Assembly (NCBI GenBank): GCA_010405405.1
Contig: MU004230.1
Span: 4,045,132 to 4,109,131, forward strand
Reading direction: 5' to 3'
DNA: 64,000 bases
Source of the DNA: Microthyrium microscopicum
Lineage: Eukaryota; Ascomycota; Dothideomycetes; Microthyriales; Microthyriaceae
A program made the translations under genes and the position numbers. Under the pieces are notes generated by a model. It was not told where the DNA came from, searched no databases, and worked only from the letters and a program-made list of their open reading frames with translations. This document shows, one piece after another, positions 13,900 through 26,553 of this stretch; the first letter of the stretch is position 1; the number at the start of each line of letters is the position of its first letter.

Positions 13900-16800
13900 T
13901 AAGCTATAAGTAAGGCTTATTAGTTAATTAAGTAATAACTTTACCTTAAAGAATAAGATATAATTAATTATTATAAAGCAATTAGAGCTATAGATACTAT
14001 TAAGTATCTATATAACTCCTATACTAAAAAGCGTAATTAGATTATACTCCTAGAAGGAAAAGTCTAAAATCTTAAAGATTAACTAAGTAACTTAGCCTAT
14101 AAGACTAAAGAACTAGCATACTAGATAGACTTTAATAAAAAAGTTAATATAATACTACCCTTTTAAGGCTACCTATGCCTAAATCTCTACCTTAATACTA
14201 AAAGCGTTATATCTACCTTAAAAGTATTTATAAGCTTTAAAGTTAACTCTACGCAAAAATAGTAAGATTCTAGTACTTATAATAGTAAGAAATAAGACTT
14301 ATACCTATAGTAGAAACTTAAAGTTAAAGACTACCTTTATTATAAAGTACGTACCTTTTTTAATAAGCTATTTTAAGCTATTTAGGTTTATAGTAAATAT
14401 AAAGACTTTACTCTTAACTTTATTATTAATTATACTTAATATAATATATTTAACTTATATATTTTTATAGTAGAGTTCTAGGACGACCTTAACTACTACT
14501 TTAAAAGTACTAATAAATATAAAGCTACTCTTCTTTAGTTATAGAATCTATTTAATAAGATAAAGAAGACTAATAACTTAAGCTTTTACTTAGTTAAGTT
14601 TACTAGCAAAACTAATAAGGCTTACTTATCTAATACTAATAAACTAACTTATATACGTAATATAATTACTAAAAAGCTAATAAGCTATTTCTATACTAGT
14701 AAAGTAACTATAAGCACTAAATTTATAATAGAACTATAATAAGTTAACTACCTCTTAGACTATAAGAAGTTTAATAATAAGAATAAGAATAAGGATAAAA
14801 ATAAGGATAAGAATACTTAAAAGATAATTCTATATTATAGTAATACCCTATTTCTATACCTTAAGAAAAAGAAACGCTACTTATAATATAGTAATAAAGG
14901 CTATAATCTATAATCTAAAACTATACCCTACTAAGGTAAAGACACTATATCTAATAATAATATCTAAACTAAATTAGCTTTAATTTACACTTCTTAGTTA
15001 TACTATACTCTAAGTATAGAAGATAATAATAATATATTCTTAACCTATAGCTAATACTAAGAAAATATATAGCTCCTTTATACTAACGCATAAATAAGCT
15101 AAATTCTAATAAGACACAAAATAAATAAAAGAAATACTAAATAAAAGCTATCTAAGCTTACCTAAGTAAATCTAAATCTAAGAAAGAACCTTATTATAGT
15201 ATAGTAGTAGTTTATATATCTATTACCTATCTACTAATTAATTAATTACTAGAAACTAAGGCTATCCTAAAAGTAGAATAATAGTAGAGTACTATAAGAA
15301 GTATCTTTCTCTTAGATAGCTTCTATACTAAAGTAAAAATCCTTATTAATATAAGTAGTAGTATATTTAGCATTATTAACTTCTATTACTTTTAACTCTA
15401 TAGCTTTAAATTTATTAAAATATTAAGACTCTATTAAGCTAAGATAGCTAATAGTTACGCTATTACTATTATAACTTATATAGTATTTATTACTTTATAT
15501 ATTAGTATTTATTTTAAATAAGCCTTATATTTTATTATAAAAATTACTAACTATAATATTATCCTTAAAGACTTTTAGGTTAATAAGTATAAAGTTATAC
15601 TTTAAGGAGGCTAGTAAACGTTAAGCTTTTACTCTAAGTATTATTTTTAAAGCTATATAGCTTTATACTACCCTATTATAGTTAATTATAGAAGCTAAGT
15701 AGTTATAAAAAAGAAAGATAAGAATACTCCTAATATCTATATTATTTCTCTCTATATATTTATAACTTAAATATAGTAAGAGAAAAACTAATTCTTTATA
15801 TTATATAAAGAAGATTTTAACGTATTAAAAGAAGAAAAAGATCTAGATTCTATTTCTTAGTATAATATTACTAGTATTATAGTAATCTTAATAGAAGATT
15901 ATACTAAATAGTAAGAGAAGCTTAAATAAGATTTACTAATATAAGAAGAATTACTTAGCTTAATCTTTAAAGAATTCTACTAATATATCTACTTCTTTAA
16001 CCTAATATAAGTTAATAAATTACTACTTTATTATCTTAAATTTAATTACTCTATCCTAATAGATCTATAAGCTAAAATACCTATATAGAAGTCTTATAAG
16101 ATATTGCGCTAATAAGCTTAAGTTATTAAAAAGTATATTAAAAATATGCTTAGAAAAAGCTTTATCTATAAAAGTACTTCTTAATATGCCTTACTAGTTC
16201 TCTATATTAGTAAACTAAATAAAGGCATTTAAGTTTATATAAATTACTATAGATTAAATAAAATTATCTTAAAGAATTAGAATATTTTACTACTTCTTAC
16301 TAAAACTCTTATAAAGATCTATAAAGCTAAATTCTTCTCTAAATTTAACGTTATTACTACTTTTAATAATATTTATATTTATAAAGATAATAAATATAAA
16401 ACTACTTTTCTTACCTACTATAGCCTATTTAAGTCCCTTATTATACTATTTAGTATAACTAGTTCCCTTAGAATATTCTAAGCCTTTATTAATAGTACTA
16501 TCTATAAATACTTAGATAACTTTATTACTATATACCTAGATAACGTCCTTATTTAGAGCAAAACTAAAGAAGAGTATATTACTTATATCTACCTAATCTT
16601 TAATAAGCTTAAAAAAGCTAGCCTTTATCTTAATATTACTAAGTTAGAATTTATAACTAAGAGTATTAAATACCTTAGTATTATTATTATACCTAATAGA
16701 ATCCTTATAGATAAGAAAAAAGTTAAAGTAATACTAAAATAGTAATGTTCTTTATTACTTAAAGATATCTAGATATTTCTAAGCTTTATAAACTTCTATT

Positions 16801-19590
16801 ATTAATTTATTAAAGGATATTTAAAAATTATAGCTCTAATAATAGTACTTACTAAAAAGGACGTCCTTTAATAATATCCTTAGAACCTAGACGGCTCTAA
16901 AGAAGCTATTTTTAAAGCCCTAAAGAAAGCTTTTACTATAGTATTAATCTTATAATATTTTAATCTTAATAAAGAAACCTAGCTTAAAACTAATACTTCT
17001 AACTAAGTTATTATAGTAGTTCTTTTATAAAAAAATAATAATAAAGAACTTTACCTAGTTATTTTCTTATCTAAAAAGATAATACTAGTAGAATATAACT
17101 ATAATATTTATAATAAGGAACTAATACTTATAATTATCTACGCATTTAAAGAATAAGAACTAAAGCTATTCTCTACTAATAATTCTATTAAAGTCTATAT
17201 AGACTATCTTAATTTATAGTTATTTATATCTATAAAGAAGCTCTCCTACTATTAAGTACGCTAGGTAGAGTTCTTATTATAATTCTAGTTTAAAATTAAA
17301 TACTATAATAGACCTTTAAATATTAAAGCTAATACCCTTACCTAATAGTCTTAAGACCTACTATAATTTAATAATAACCTATAAGTTATATAATAAGTAC
17401 GTCCTATACTATTTCTTTACTATTTTATTAATACTTATAGTATATACTATATATTTAATATAATTACTTATAATATATACTAAGCTATTAAGATAGTAAC
17501 TATACTAGTTTAGAGTAAACGCCCTTTAATAATTAAGTTAGCTATAATTATTACTAATAAAGTTAATATATTTACTATAGAAAGGAAGTTAACTAGTAAT
17601 CTAACTATAAGGAGTTATCTTAAGGATGCTTTAACTTTAGAGAAATTAACTAGTTATTCTAAGGTAAAGAATATACCTACTAACTTAGAAACGTTATAGA
17701 AGAATATTATTAAAGTAAGTAAAAAAGATAAGCTTATTTAAGCTATCTATAACTATAAAGTAGTATAATATTACTACTTACCCTATAGTATACTAAAACG
17801 CAAATCTATTAAGCTTAAAGACTATTAAGTCCTTATAAATAGAACTATTTAGTATTACTAGTACCTACTAGTTCCTTATAGAAAACTTTACTATTATATA
17901 ATATAATATATATATAATTATAAGATTATAAGATATAGAAGTACTACTATAACTTATTAACGTCTATCCTAGTTCTATTATTAGTCTTATATAGTAAAAG
18001 ATATTAAGTAATATATAAAATAATACTATTATACTTTTTCTAAGTTAGTAATATAAAAGAAATAAGGCTTATTATAGTTATTTCCTTTACTAGACTATGT
18101 ATAGGCTAATATCTTAATTAACTTTACTATTACGTTACTACTATGTGTCTACTTAAGAGTTATTTATTACTATACTATAATAGTAGTTAATAAACTTACC
18201 TATACTTACTACTTTATACCCTTAGCTAACCTTAGTATCTAGATAATAGTATTAATATTCCTTAACTAGATCTAGAAGCATACTAGCTAGCTAAACTCTA
18301 TCTTATTTAATTATAGATCCTAATTTATTTTAGCTTTCTAGCGCTACTTATATAAGTAAGTAAAAGTAATAATCTACCTTACTACTACTTAGTACCTATA
18401 ATCTAATAGCATTACTAAGATTATAGTATAAGCCTTAAAGGCTTACTTATAATACTTCGTTAATTATTAATAGAATAATTAGATTAGACTCCTACTATTT
18501 ACTAAGTTTAAAGCTAACTATACTATTTACGCTACTACTAAAATAAGCCTATTTAAAGCACTTAATAGCTTACTACTACGATTTAGCTTAGAATTAGTTA
18601 TACTAAGTAAGGCATATATAAGCTTTAAGCTAGTATAAAATAAATAACACTCTATAGATATATTCCTTAAAAATAGATAAGACTTACGTAATTACCTCTA
18701 TAAGTAAATTTTATAGTCTTAAGCGCTAATAAATAAGTAAGTTAACTAATACTACTATTTAGTACCTAATCTTAAACTAAGCAACTAGGTATATCTAGAT
18801 ATATATTATTATAAAACTCTTCGCCTCTCTAAATTACTTAATAATAAATCTACTAGTCTATTTAAGATCTTAAAGAAGATTAATATACTTACTTATAAGC
18901 TTAATCTTCCTAAGAAGATAAAAATATACCTTATCTTCTATACTTAGCTTTTATACTTTATCTTTAAAGGTATTACTATACTATAAAAACCTAATAACTC
19001 TCTAGCTATTGCTAATCTAAAAGAAAATAATAATAAGTAAGAATAGTTAATTAATTACGTTATTAATAGCTATTAGTATAACTAGTAAGAAAAAGGTAAA
19101 AAGAAGATACTCTAATATAAAGTTAAATTTACTAAATAAGATAATTAGAATTACAACCTAGATTAGTAACTATAAATAGATCTTAAATTATACCCTAAGC
19201 TCGTTACGAAGTTTTATAATTATAATCCTATAAAACTAAGTCTTTATAAGTCGTTTATTAACCCTTAAAAAAAAAAAGGATAAAGAATACAACTCTAATA
19301 GTATTCTCCTTAATTAGTAAGGTTATTATTATTACTATAGTGGTATTTTAATATTTCTATAAACTAGAGTATTTTAAGGATATCTTATAGTTTATTAATA
19401 CTACTTAATAGTTGCCTTAGTAGGCTAAAGGGTAGTAAGGAATAGATACTTATAGTATTATATATAGAAGAATATTAAACTCTTTACTTTTATTATTATA
19501 GTTATAATATGTTTTATACCTATTATAGCGTTATTTTATATAGTTAGATTAGCTTAGAAGCACTAATATTAGAAGAAGAAGTATTATTAT
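13900..19590 (+). mobile_element. RIP-degraded Ty3/gypsy retrotransposon relic (copy 2)
   Basis: This is a well-readable + strand pol relic. Gag-like sequence occupies about 14250-14820 and ends in a Lys/Asn-rich run. A degenerate zinc knuckle follows near 14870-14910. Reverse transcriptase (about 16190-16760) includes AKFFSKFNVI and the catalytic block read as IYLDNVLIWSKT, with the second Asp of YLDD changed to Asn. RNase H covers about 16900-17350 (EYNYNIYNKELILIII, then YNRPLNIKANTLT), and integrase-like sequence follows to about 18500. Stops are mostly TAA/TAG at expected Gln and Trp codons. Its 3' end abuts the second direct-repeat copy, which would serve as its 3' LTR. No function is possible. 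Confidence 0.8.
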
Positions 19591-19788
19591 AAATTCTCTC
19601 TATTAAGATCTTTTTATAAGATCTCTAGTATCTTTATTACGTAATGCTAAAGGCTTAGCGCCTAAGGTTTAGCTAATATAGAGCTTATCTCCTACTAGCC
19701 CTAATCCTTCTTCTAGATTCTTTGTCTTAGTTTTCTTAAATTATATCTACATCTAGATTACACCCTTACATCTATAGCTCCCTAATAG
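19590..19788 (+). repeat. ~200 bp direct repeat, copy B (probable LTR remnant)
   Basis: This is the same-orientation partner of the repeat at 5288-5490. It follows directly on the gypsy copy 2 pol relic, the place expected for a 3' LTR. If 5288-5490 is the matching 5' LTR, the element was enlarged to about 14.5 kb by later insertion, the antisense LINE being the obvious candidate. Confidence 0.7.
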
Positions 19789-22700
19789 TAGATAAAGTAA
19801 ATTATATAAAAGATAAAATATTTTATAGTATTATAAGATTTAGTAAAGAAAGAGAATAATAATATTTTTATTTCTTTAAATTAAAGCTTAGTAAGAAAGG
19901 AAATCTTTTTAGCTATAGTAGATTAAGAATTAATTTTTATATTACTAAAATAATAAGAGTAGAGAGATAAATTATTAAAGCTAAAGAGTTATAATAGGAT
20001 TACTACTCTAATTACTTATATATCTATATTAGAAGTAATAGATTTATATAAATAAGTATCTAATTCTAGAGAGGACTATTAGAGTATTAACCCTTTATTA
20101 CTAAATACTATAAAAGTAGAGGTTTTTTCTATAAATTATTCTAAACTTAGTTTACTATAAGAGATAAATATAACTAAAAGATTTTTATAGAATACTAATA
20201 TATTTAAGCTAATTATAACGCCTAGTAGTTCTATACGTTCTAATACTAGCCTATAATATTTAAGATTAGAATAAAGATAGTAAAAAGCTACTCTTAAATA
20301 AGAAATTATTTTATAAATAAATATAGGTAAAGTATTTATAGGAAAGAAAAGAAAAATTAACCTTTTATTATCTCTTTTATAACCTTTCCTAATTATATTT
20401 ATTTAAGAAATTATTTATAAGAAATTACTTTTATTTATTATTAATTTAAGTAAACTATTATAAGCTATAATAAATAAACTAAACTCTTAGATCTCCTTAG
20501 TAATCTTTAGGACTATTACTAAGGATATTTAAATATAATAAGTTATTTTTAGATCTCTTTAGTAATCTTTAGAACTATTATTAAAGTTTACTTTTTAATA
20601 AACTAATAAGATAAGATTAAGAAATATAGGAATATTAAAGAACTATTATTATATATTTTACTATAATTCTATAAAGTCTTATCTTTTTAAGGCCTATATC
20701 TACTTTTTTTTCTTATTTTTTAAGAACTTTATCTAAGCTACTAATTCTATAGTAATTTTAGCTATTCTAAAGTACTACTTATTAATAAGTAACTTAAGAA
20801 TATTAGGAGAAGTAGATAACTAGATAATAGTAGAATTTAGACTTTTCTTCTAATCTTATAGTAAGATATAGTTCTTATAGAATAAATAAGTTATAAGCTT
20901 ATTATTAAATATATAATTAGTATAGACGCTATTTAGAAAAGAAGCTTTATTCTTTTTATATATACTAATAACGTATTTATTATAAGTATAGACTTATAAT
21001 AAGTTTTAGTAATATTTATAAGCTTTCTCTTACTTTTTTCTTATAATTATATATATTATAAAGGTTTTTAAATAGAAAGATAATAATAAGATATTCTTAG
21101 TTAAGAGTAAAGTACTTAGATATTAATAAATTCCTTACTAAGGTATAAGCGTTAGAATATTAGTAATCTTTACTAAAATACTATTATTTTTTTAGTAATA
21201 TTTTAAGAGCTAGAAAAGTAATTCTTAAGTTATTTACTCCTTTAAAAGTTTAATATTCTTAAAAGTAGAATACTAGTTAAAGTTTAAGAACTTTATTTAC
21301 TTTTCTTAATAATTTATACTTTTCTTAGTAATTAGTTCTACTATATTTATATAACTATATATAATAAATAGCTTTTTAGGAATTATTATTAAGCTTATCT
21401 TATATTTATACTTTTAGAGTCTAGCTTACTTTATTTTCTACTTATATTTATTATATATAGCTTTAGTAGTTTTAATAAGTTTATAAATCTTTTTTAGGCT
21501 ATTATTAGTAAAAGCTAGTTAACTTATATAATTTTTTACCTTTTACTTTATAAACTCTTTATATTTTATTAAGTTTACTAACTTCTTTTTAGTAGCTTTA
21601 TACTTATAAGTTAAGATTGTTATAAGAATCTTAGTATAAAATATATATATTTATAATAGATTAAAAAGTATAGAAGTTTTATACTTAGCTTTATAATTAC
21701 TTTCTAATAAGTCTAGACTTCTTATTATATATACTAATTCTTAAGTAAAAGTATTATTAATAAAAACTATTTAATAAGATATTCTTAGTATTATAGGTAC
21801 TAAAAACTAGTTATAAGGATAAGAGACGTTATTAAAAGTATTATTAAAGAAGTCTTTCTTCTCTTTATTAGCTTTTAAGATTTAGTTAATTAGTTAGTAA
21901 TTTATAAAATAGAAATAATACTTAATTAAGTTATAAACTAATTTTATAGGAGTTTTTTTACGACTTAGTAAAGAAAATAAAATTTTAGTCTTAACCTTCT
22001 TATATAAATAAGTTATATAAGGTAAAGGCTTCTTCTACTTATCTTTCTTTAGAATGTTAATAATCTTTTAATAGACGCTTAAATAAAAAGAGTTTTTTTT
22101 ATTAGACTTCTAAGAGCTATCCTTTTTTAGAGTGCTTAGAAGAGCTATTTTAAAAACCTTAAGAAGTATAAATAATAAGTTTTAAGTAGAGAGAATATAT
22201 AAAGCTACTTATATTTAATAATATTAAAAGTATAAAAGAAAATCTACTTCTATTAGCTTAAAGTATTATAAAAGTATAATAAAGAAGAAAAAGAGAAGAT
22301 AACGAATTATAAAGCTTTATAGATATAGAATTAGGCTTTTATTTCTATATTTACTTAGACTAGTAATTACTATCTAGTTCTTTATTACTACTTATATATT
22401 ACTTTTTATAAACTTTATTTTTTAAGGCCTTAAAGTATAGGTTATATATATTTCTTATTAGATTAAGTAGCTTTAGTATACTTATATAAACTCTTTATAA
22501 TTCCTTAATTTATTATTACTAATAGCTCTTATATAGATAAACCTTTCTAAAGAGATTAAGAGCTATAAATGCTTAAGTATTATTTATAATAGTTTAACTA
22601 AAATCTTAGAGAGAGTTCTTAAAAAATAATATCTTAAAAATTACTATTTAATATAACTAGGGTAATAAACCTAGTTTCTAAGTAAAGATTCCTTATTAGT

Positions 22701-22895
22701 TATTATAATGTTTTTTTTATTTTACTTATTTATTAAAGCTATAGCTATAAGATTTATAATTTTAGAAGAGTTTACATTAGTAAGGAAGAATATTATAATA
22801 AAGAATATACTAAGGAATTAGATAATTATAGGACCTAATTAGAGATAATATAATTCCTTAATTAGCGTATCCTAAAAACTATATTAGGCCCTTAG
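19789..22895. other. AT-rich RIP-altered sequence bordering the gene island
   Basis: CA and TG stay scarce to about 22.85 kb, where base composition switches abruptly to that of genes. No open frame is present. Some - strand stretches (about 21.4-22.1 kb) look coding-like, with Lys-rich runs, but I cannot assign a transposase or polymerase domain. Confidence 0.5.
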
Positions 22896-23335
22896 ACTTC
22901 CATAGTAATTAACCATGCTTTATTTCTCATATTTATGCAACATTTGTCCTTAACTACTTTCTTCCGATTCTCATTGAGTTTGGGAAAAGGGTTTCCCGTT
23001 GTATGCGAACATCATGGCATTCCAACACTGTGCTCTTGTATTTTATGAAAGTGCATCATCATTGACCAACCCCTGTCGATATTTTCAATTGATAGTCAAC
23101 TCTTCCAACTCTCTCATTCGTCGGACTCGGGTTGATATCCCTCCGCAGGCTCAACTCTCCTTTTCCCTTCGTATGTTCGTTCATGAAGCCAAAAAGTGGA
23201 CTCATTTAGATCAATTCCAACTATTTTACGCACTTAACAGTATAAGTAGGTAGATAGTTGTTGCTTGCGCTTTGCCTTCGAACACAGGACGCAGCATCAA
23301 CATCTCCAGTGACCGAATTTACCCTCAATAACACA
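22896..23335. other. Upstream region of the first dehydrogenase gene
   Basis: Base composition is normal, not RIP-altered. An 84-codon open frame at 22999-23253 has no recognisable features and no good start context, and is more likely promoter or leader. No regulatory site is clear. Confidence 0.4.
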
Positions 23336-24455
23336 ATGTTTCTCGGCGACCTTTTCTATGAACAGTACTTCCTCTCATTACCTGAACCCACTGCTTCTTT
23401 CGCACAGAAGACTGTCATCATCACTGGCGCCAATTCAGGTTTAGGAAAAGAAGCGGCACGCCATATCGCCCGTCTCGGCTGTCCACGTCTCATTCTTGCT
23501 GTTCGTAATATCAAGGCTGGTGAAGCTGCTAAGCAAGATATTGTATCAACTACAGATGTACCGGAATCTAGCATTAGGTACATTTCTCTTCAAGAATCCA
23601 CATCTTTATGTGTTGAATATCGTCCCGGTGGTGTAGCCATGAAGCTCAGAGCATGTCTGTTGCCAACACATTGATCGTTTGCATACTAACAATCAGTTAT
23701 GCAGCATCTGGGAACTCGATTTAAGCAATTTCACCTCGGTTAAATCCTTCATCAAGCGCGCTTCCACTGAACTCGATCGTCTGGACAATCTCATCTGCAA
23801 TGCCGGCATCAACAAGACTTCGTTCAGCGAAGCAGAGGGCTACGAGGCAACAATCACCGTCAACGTCCTCAGCACATGGCTCCTCGCGACCAGCCTCCTT
23901 CCTCTGTTAGAAAAGACTGCCACACTGTCACTATCAGAAACAAAGGATTCGACTCCTCATCTCACCATCGTATCATCCGATACCCACGTCTTGGCCGCAT
24001 TCCCAGAACGCGATGTCCCAGCAGCTGAAATGCTAGACGCCATTACACAGCGCGCCAATCAAGGAAGATTGAAGATGACGGAGCAATACATGTTGAGCAA
24101 GTTGTTAGAAATCATCCTGGTTCGAGATCTCGTCTTCCGCCAGCAACAGTATCCCGAAGACTCTGAGCAACCTACGAAGCAAGGCGTTATCATCAACTGT
24201 GTTAATCCAGGTCTCTGTCATTCAGAGTTAGGAAGAGATATCCCGATTGTGCCTACTATCATGGGCTTCATATTTAATGCTCGTCCGACGGCGTATGGTG
24301 CTCGAACGCTGGTACATGCTGCTAGTGCTGGGTGGGAGAGTCATGGTCGCTATCTGAGCAGTTGTCGTGTTTGGGCTACTAAAGGTATGGCGATTGATAA
24401 AGAGTTGGGTCAGAAGGTTTCGGAGGCGGTGGACGGAGCGCTCGCGAAGATTTGA
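23336..24455 (+). CDS. Short-chain dehydrogenase/reductase (retinol dehydrogenase/WWOX-like)
   Basis: The protein is a predicted NAD(P)(H)-dependent oxidoreductase of the SDR superfamily, about 330 aa, substrate unknown. Exons are 23336-23577 and 23705-24455. The 127 nt intron begins GTACAT, has a TACTAAC branch site and ends GCAG, and joining it keeps frame through a split Ser codon. The cofactor motif TGANSGLG lies at residues 30-37, NAG at about 113-115, a Ser at about 171 and the catalytic pair Y209xxxK213 (YMLSK), so the active site looks intact. There is no signal peptide or clear membrane segment. The start is the ATG directly before the Rossmann strand; no better upstream ATG is in frame. 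It is the first gene after the left RIP block. The family is sure; the reaction is not. Confidence 0.85.
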
Positions 24456-25127
24456 AGACGTTGATGGTTCATATGATCTCTGCTCCTGGATAAAACCCCT
24501 CCACTCAAGGTGATGTATTCAGTCAATAGCAATCGCCTCTGAATTAGACGGTGAGAAAAGTGTGTTCTGGAGCAATTATGTATGTCAGAAGGCGTACGGA
24601 GCAGTTGGAGGTCAAGCTAAAATACATCACATACATCAGTATCAACAAGGCTTACGGCAGTAATTTGCAAAATACGTTTGCATGATGGCTAAACAAGTAG
24701 CCTTGTGTTGTAACTTGTGTTATCGCTTCCAAAAGGTAAACTGACAGACTGATCAATGGTGACCGTATCGTCCAAACAGCCCGGAAAACGTTAAGCTACT
24801 TCGAGCCGTCTCTAAAGTCGATTATAAAAGGTTTGTGCTGGCTACTGAGAGACCTTTTCGGGATATTTCGCCAAAAACTCAGATACTCGCGATATTTAGA
24901 GTCTCGAGTAGTCCGATTGTCCTTAAAGACTCCTGAAGTTGCATGATCACGTTAGTCCTAATCGAGCTAGCGTGAATCTCTCCTTCAGGAGTCCAAGAAG
25001 TTACATGATGACAGAGTACGGCGCTTATTTATCTGAGCACATACAACACTTGATACTGCTTTGTGAGAATGTCTCATGCAACATATCTTGACATTTAGAT
25101 CTCATTAAGGTTTGAAGACATTCAGAC
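24456..25127. other. Intergenic region between the two dehydrogenases
   Basis: This 672 bp stretch has normal composition and no convincing ORF. Near 24930-25015 a short theme occurs twice in imperfect form: ACTCCTGAAGTTGCATGAT, then GGAGTCCAAGAAGTTACATG. It probably holds the terminator of the upstream gene and the promoter of the downstream one. Confidence 0.4.
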
Positions 25128-26332
25128 ATGGCTACAGAAGCCAAGAAAGAGCCAGGAATTAGAAGAATAATAGTTCCAGCACGGCTGAAGCCCGAGACAG
25201 CTTCCTCATGGCATTCATATCTAACCATTGATCTGGTCGTCCTCGCTGCCCAGAGGACGATATTGAATCCTTTCTTTGCGTGGGCCCTCCCGCTAAGCTT
25301 GAGAGCTATCACAGTACCATATGAGCACCTCTCTTTGCAGCTGACAATCGCATACGCTGCACTCATTACATGTTACTATATTTTCACAGCTATCGACCAA
25401 AGGATTGCCTACGGCCAGTCTCGCGAAGTTGAGCTTTCCTCAGAGGTAGTTGTGATCACTGGGGGTGCTGGAGGACTAGGTCTCTTGCTAGCCGACTTCT
25501 ACCGCATGAATGGAGCCAGCGTTGCTATATTCGACATAAAAGAACCACCAACAGATGGCATCCAGGGAATCGAATTCTACAAATGCGACGTTGGTGATGC
25601 CGGCCAAGTACAAGCAGCCGCCGAGCGCATAAAAGCAGATGTTTGCATCTCAAATACAACCGGTATCCTGTCTCAACTACTAACCGCTCCCAGATCGGCA
25701 CACCCACAATACTCATCAACAACGCTGCCATCATGAACGGCAAATCCATCCTTGACCTCACTCCCAAGGACTTGGAAAAGTAAGATCTGCCCATTTTCTC
25801 ATGCGTCGACTCAACTGACATGGCCAGAACAATGCGCATCAACCTCCTCTCCCACTACTACACAACCCAATCCTTCCTCCCCGCCATGCTCGCCTCCCCC
25901 AACGGCGGCACCATCGTCACCATCTCCAGCGTCCTCGGTCATCTCGGTTGTGCCCATCTATCCGACTACACGGCCTCCAAAGCCGGTCTTCTCGCTTTCC
26001 ATGCCTCCCTGCGTGCCGAACTCTCACTATCCACCCAGCCAGGCGCATCATCCATCAAGACGATCCTAGTAGCACCCGGACAGTTGGGCACAAGTCTGTT
26101 CGGAGGGTTAAAGACGCCATCGACGTTCCTTGCCCCCGTAGTGGAGCCGGTGCAGCTGGCGAGGGAGATCGTACGGATGGTGGACGCGGGAGATGGTGGA
26201 GAGGTTAGGATGCCAGTGTATGCGGGATGGGTGCCATTGTTGTGTGCGTTGCCGGCGAGTGTGCAAGGGGCGGTGAGGAGATGGGCGGGGATGGATGGAG
26301 CGATGGTAGAGTTTGCAAGGAAGATGGGTTGA
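25128..26332 (+). CDS. Membrane-associated short-chain dehydrogenase (SDR16C / 17-beta-HSD11 or RDH10-like)
   Basis: This is a predicted lipid- or steroid-type alcohol/ketone oxidoreductase of about 367 aa. Exons are 25128-25640, 25694-25779 and 25828-26332. Hydrophobic stretches around residues 31-60 and 71-90 should anchor it in a membrane, probably the ER. The cofactor motif TGGAGGLG lies at 111-118, NNAA at 180-183, tandem Ser at 233-234 and Y247xxxK251 (YTASK), all as expected for an active enzyme. Intron 1 uses the weak donor GTTTGC but has a good CTAAC branch site and CCCAG acceptor. The join gives IGTPTILINNAA, which fits the family well. It is tandem to, but not closely similar to, the preceding SDR, and its 3' end faces SNU114. 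Confidence 0.85.
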
Positions 26333-26553
26333 GAATAGAAAAGAAAGCCGGGCGAAACATTCAACGATTGGTGTTGCCTCGTCTCATATTTGATCTTTGG
26401 ATCTAAGAATGTCATGTAAAGACTCCTGTCATATGTTTCAGCGAATTAGCCAGCGACAAAATTCGAAATTGTAATGTAATACATTAGTTACGGTTGATTG
26501 ATTCCCGGAAACATATCCACGTCTAGAGTACAAATACACATCATCAAGCGTCG

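Noticed and set aside
22999-23253. 84-codon frame before the first SDR gene
   Set aside because: No motif, no signal peptide, and it lies in the natural promoter position.
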